64,000 nucleotides of DNA, from the NCBI RefSeq assembly GCF_001552075.1, contig NZ_BCQM01000004.1, positions 124,001-188,000 of the forward strand, in the 5' to 3' direction. Each line of letters begins with the position of its first letter. The first letter of the stretch is position 1. The DNA comes from Arthrobacter luteolus NBRC 107841. Lineage in GTDB: Bacteria; Actinomycetota; Actinomycetes; Actinomycetales; Micrococcaceae. Below the pieces are notes generated by a model, which did no database searches, was not told where the DNA came from, and saw only the letters and a program-made list of their open reading frames with translations. Made by a program: the position numbers and the translations under genes. Below are positions 62,916 through 64,000 of this stretch, in pieces.

Positions 62916-63806
62916 ATGAGCGAGACACGGGCCATCGTCCTTGGTGGCGGGGGAGTTGCCGGAATTGCCTGGGAGATGGGGGCGCTCGCGGCACTGCTGC
63001 AACAGGGGATCAACCTCAACGCCGCGGACCTGGTCATCGGCACGTCGGCGGGATCAACAGTGGGCGCGGCCCTGCGCATGGGCCAGCTCCCAGCCGTGCT
63101 CGCGGCCCAGCTGGCTGACGCCGAGCAGGCTCCGGACACCGGCCCGGCTCCGGCCGCGGAGGAGTCCTACAAGGAGCCCAGCGGGTTCAGCAGCGAGGCA
63201 TTCATTGAGCTGACGGCGACGGCGGGACGGGGCGACGGCGACGAGCGGGCTGCCCGCGCCCGGGTCGGCGAGCTGGCGCGCACCACGCCCGCGGTGATGA
63301 CGGAGGGAGAGTGGGTCGCCAGCATCCGGTCGTTGCTGCCGGGCAGGCAGTGGCCGGACAAACCGTTCGGCATCACCGTGGTGGACGCCGAAGACGGAAC
63401 CTTTACGGTGCTCGATTCAACGTCCGACGTCGAACTGGCCCGGGCGGTCGCCGCCAGCTGCGCTGTGCCCACGGTGTGGCCTCCGGTCACGATCCTCGGC
63501 CGGCAGTACATGGACGGCGGCATGCGCTCGGCCACGAACGCGGATGTGGCCGAGGGATACGGAAAAATCCTGGTGCTGGCGTGCGGTCCCGAAACGCCCG
63601 GAAGCCCGTTCGGGCCGAGCCTGCCCGAGGCCATCGCCAAACTGGACCAGCACAGCCGGACCTTCCTGCTCGAAGCCGACGAAGCGGCGCTCCGGGATTT
63701 CGGCGCCAACCCGCTGCTGCGCTCCACCCGCGGACCTGCGGCCCAGGCCGGGTGGCGCCAGGGAGACGACGTGGCGCAGGCGCTGCGGGAGTTCTGGGAA
63801 AACTAA
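62916..63806 (+). CDS. Patatin-like phospholipase family protein
   Basis: Serine-aspartate dyad acyl hydrolase of 296 aa. The oxyanion loop GGGGVAGIAWEMGAL, the nucleophile in GTSAGST and the catalytic Asp in DGGMRSATNAD are all present in order. No signal peptide is present. GAAGGAG lies 8 nt before ATG 62916. It is divergent from rlmH. The lipid substrate is unknown. Confidence 0.93.
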   Translation: MSETRAIVLGGGGVAGIAWEMGALAALLQQGINLNAADLVIGTSAGSTVGAALRMGQLPAVLAAQLADAEQAPDTGPAPAAEESYKEPSGFSSEAFIELTATAGRGDGDERAARARVGELARTTPAVMTEGEWVASIRSLLPGRQWPDKPFGITVVDAEDGTFTVLDSTSDVELARAVAASCAVPTVWPPVTILGRQYMDGGMRSATNADVAEGYGKILVLACGPETPGSPFGPSLPEAIAKLDQHSRTFLLEADEAALRDFGANPLLRSTRGPAAQAGWRQGDDVAQALREFWEN

Positions 63807-63858
63807 GCCTGCAGGTCGGCAGAGCAGATGTGCCGCCGATATGACAGAGGGGGCCGGC

Positions 63859-64000
63859 TCAGGGCGGGGGCAGCTTCGTGGACTTGGGCCGCCCATCCGC
63901 CTTGCCGCCGTCGAGCCCTCCTATGCTCGCCACGTCGCCGATGAACCGGCGTCCGGAGACCTCGTTCCAGCGGGGCGCGGAGATTTCCTTGAGAACCAGC
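63859..64000 (-). CDS. C-terminal fragment of an unidentified protein
   Basis: A reverse-strand frame enters from the right edge and ends at TGA (63859-63861). The visible 46 residues include LKEISAPRWNEVSGRRFIGD and a basic tail ending KSTKLPPP. Composition looks like coding sequence, but too little is present to identify it. Confidence 0.5.
   Translation of the reverse strand, partial: LVLKEISAPRWNEVSGRRFIGDVASIGGLDGGKADGRPKSTKLPPP

Noticed and set aside
62801-63139. N-terminal extension of RlmH
   Set aside because: It is antisense to the patatin gene and lacks homology; RlmH proteins are about 150 aa.

Overview
The window is about 64 kb of high-GC actinobacterial chromosome. The glyoxylate genes next to a RamB-like regulator, the Nei2-Lhr repair pair, the HtaA/HmuTUV haem system, an NIS siderophore operon and the general protein style suggest Micrococcaceae, close to Arthrobacter. 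That placement is inference from gene content. No tRNA, rRNA, CRISPR array, prophage or insertion sequence is visible. Apart from two repeat-rich GC patches around an HNH gene, the region reads as ordinary chromosome.

Layout. 1-8.2 kb: a truncated amino-acid permease; the glyoxylate shunt (malate synthase, isocitrate lyase) divergent from a RamB-like regulator; methionine aminopeptidase divergent from a small XRE regulator; a formamidopyrimidine-type DNA glycosylase. 8.3-16.9 kb: a large secreted subtilase, a PdxK-like pyridoxine kinase, a TetR/membrane-protein pair, and a queuosine-precursor transporter convergent with tRNA-guanine transglycosylase. 17-24.6 kb: FUSC exporter, two proteins of unclear role, YdeI-like protein, class II amidotransferase, GH76 enzyme, and an SDR/acyl-CoA dehydrogenase pair. 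24.7-29.6 kb: a TetR gene followed by two translationally coupled genes for unrecognised secreted proteins, with a 20-bp-arm perfect palindrome lying over the predicted promoter. 29.6-35.3 kb: a four-gene desferrioxamine-type siderophore operon joined by 4-bp overlaps. 35.5-42.6 kb: small acidic and hypothetical proteins, a low-complexity membrane protein, a pseudouridine synthase, a DUF222-HNH protein between two GC-rich repeat patches, and Nei2. 42.7-53.3 kb: giant helicase Lhr, then an iron-box-controlled haem uptake operon (surface HtaA protein plus HmuTUV). 53.3-60.7 kb: an oligopeptide-type ABC importer with a C45-family amidohydrolase/acyltransferase, divergent from a LacI regulator with a palindromic operator. 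60.7-64 kb: alpha/beta hydrolase, DUF4232 lipoprotein, RlmH, patatin-like phospholipase and the tail of one more gene.

Together the genes cover carbon switching to acetate or fatty acids, two iron routes (siderophore and haem), DNA repair, tRNA modification salvage and several secreted or surface proteins. Two loci look least described: the paired secreted proteins at 24.7-28.8 kb and the C45/ABC/LacI cassette at 53.3-60.7 kb. Two sequence habits recur: short in-frame tandem repeats in linkers and at gene ends, and -10-like hexamers placed 6-7 nt before start codons, suggesting leaderless transcripts.
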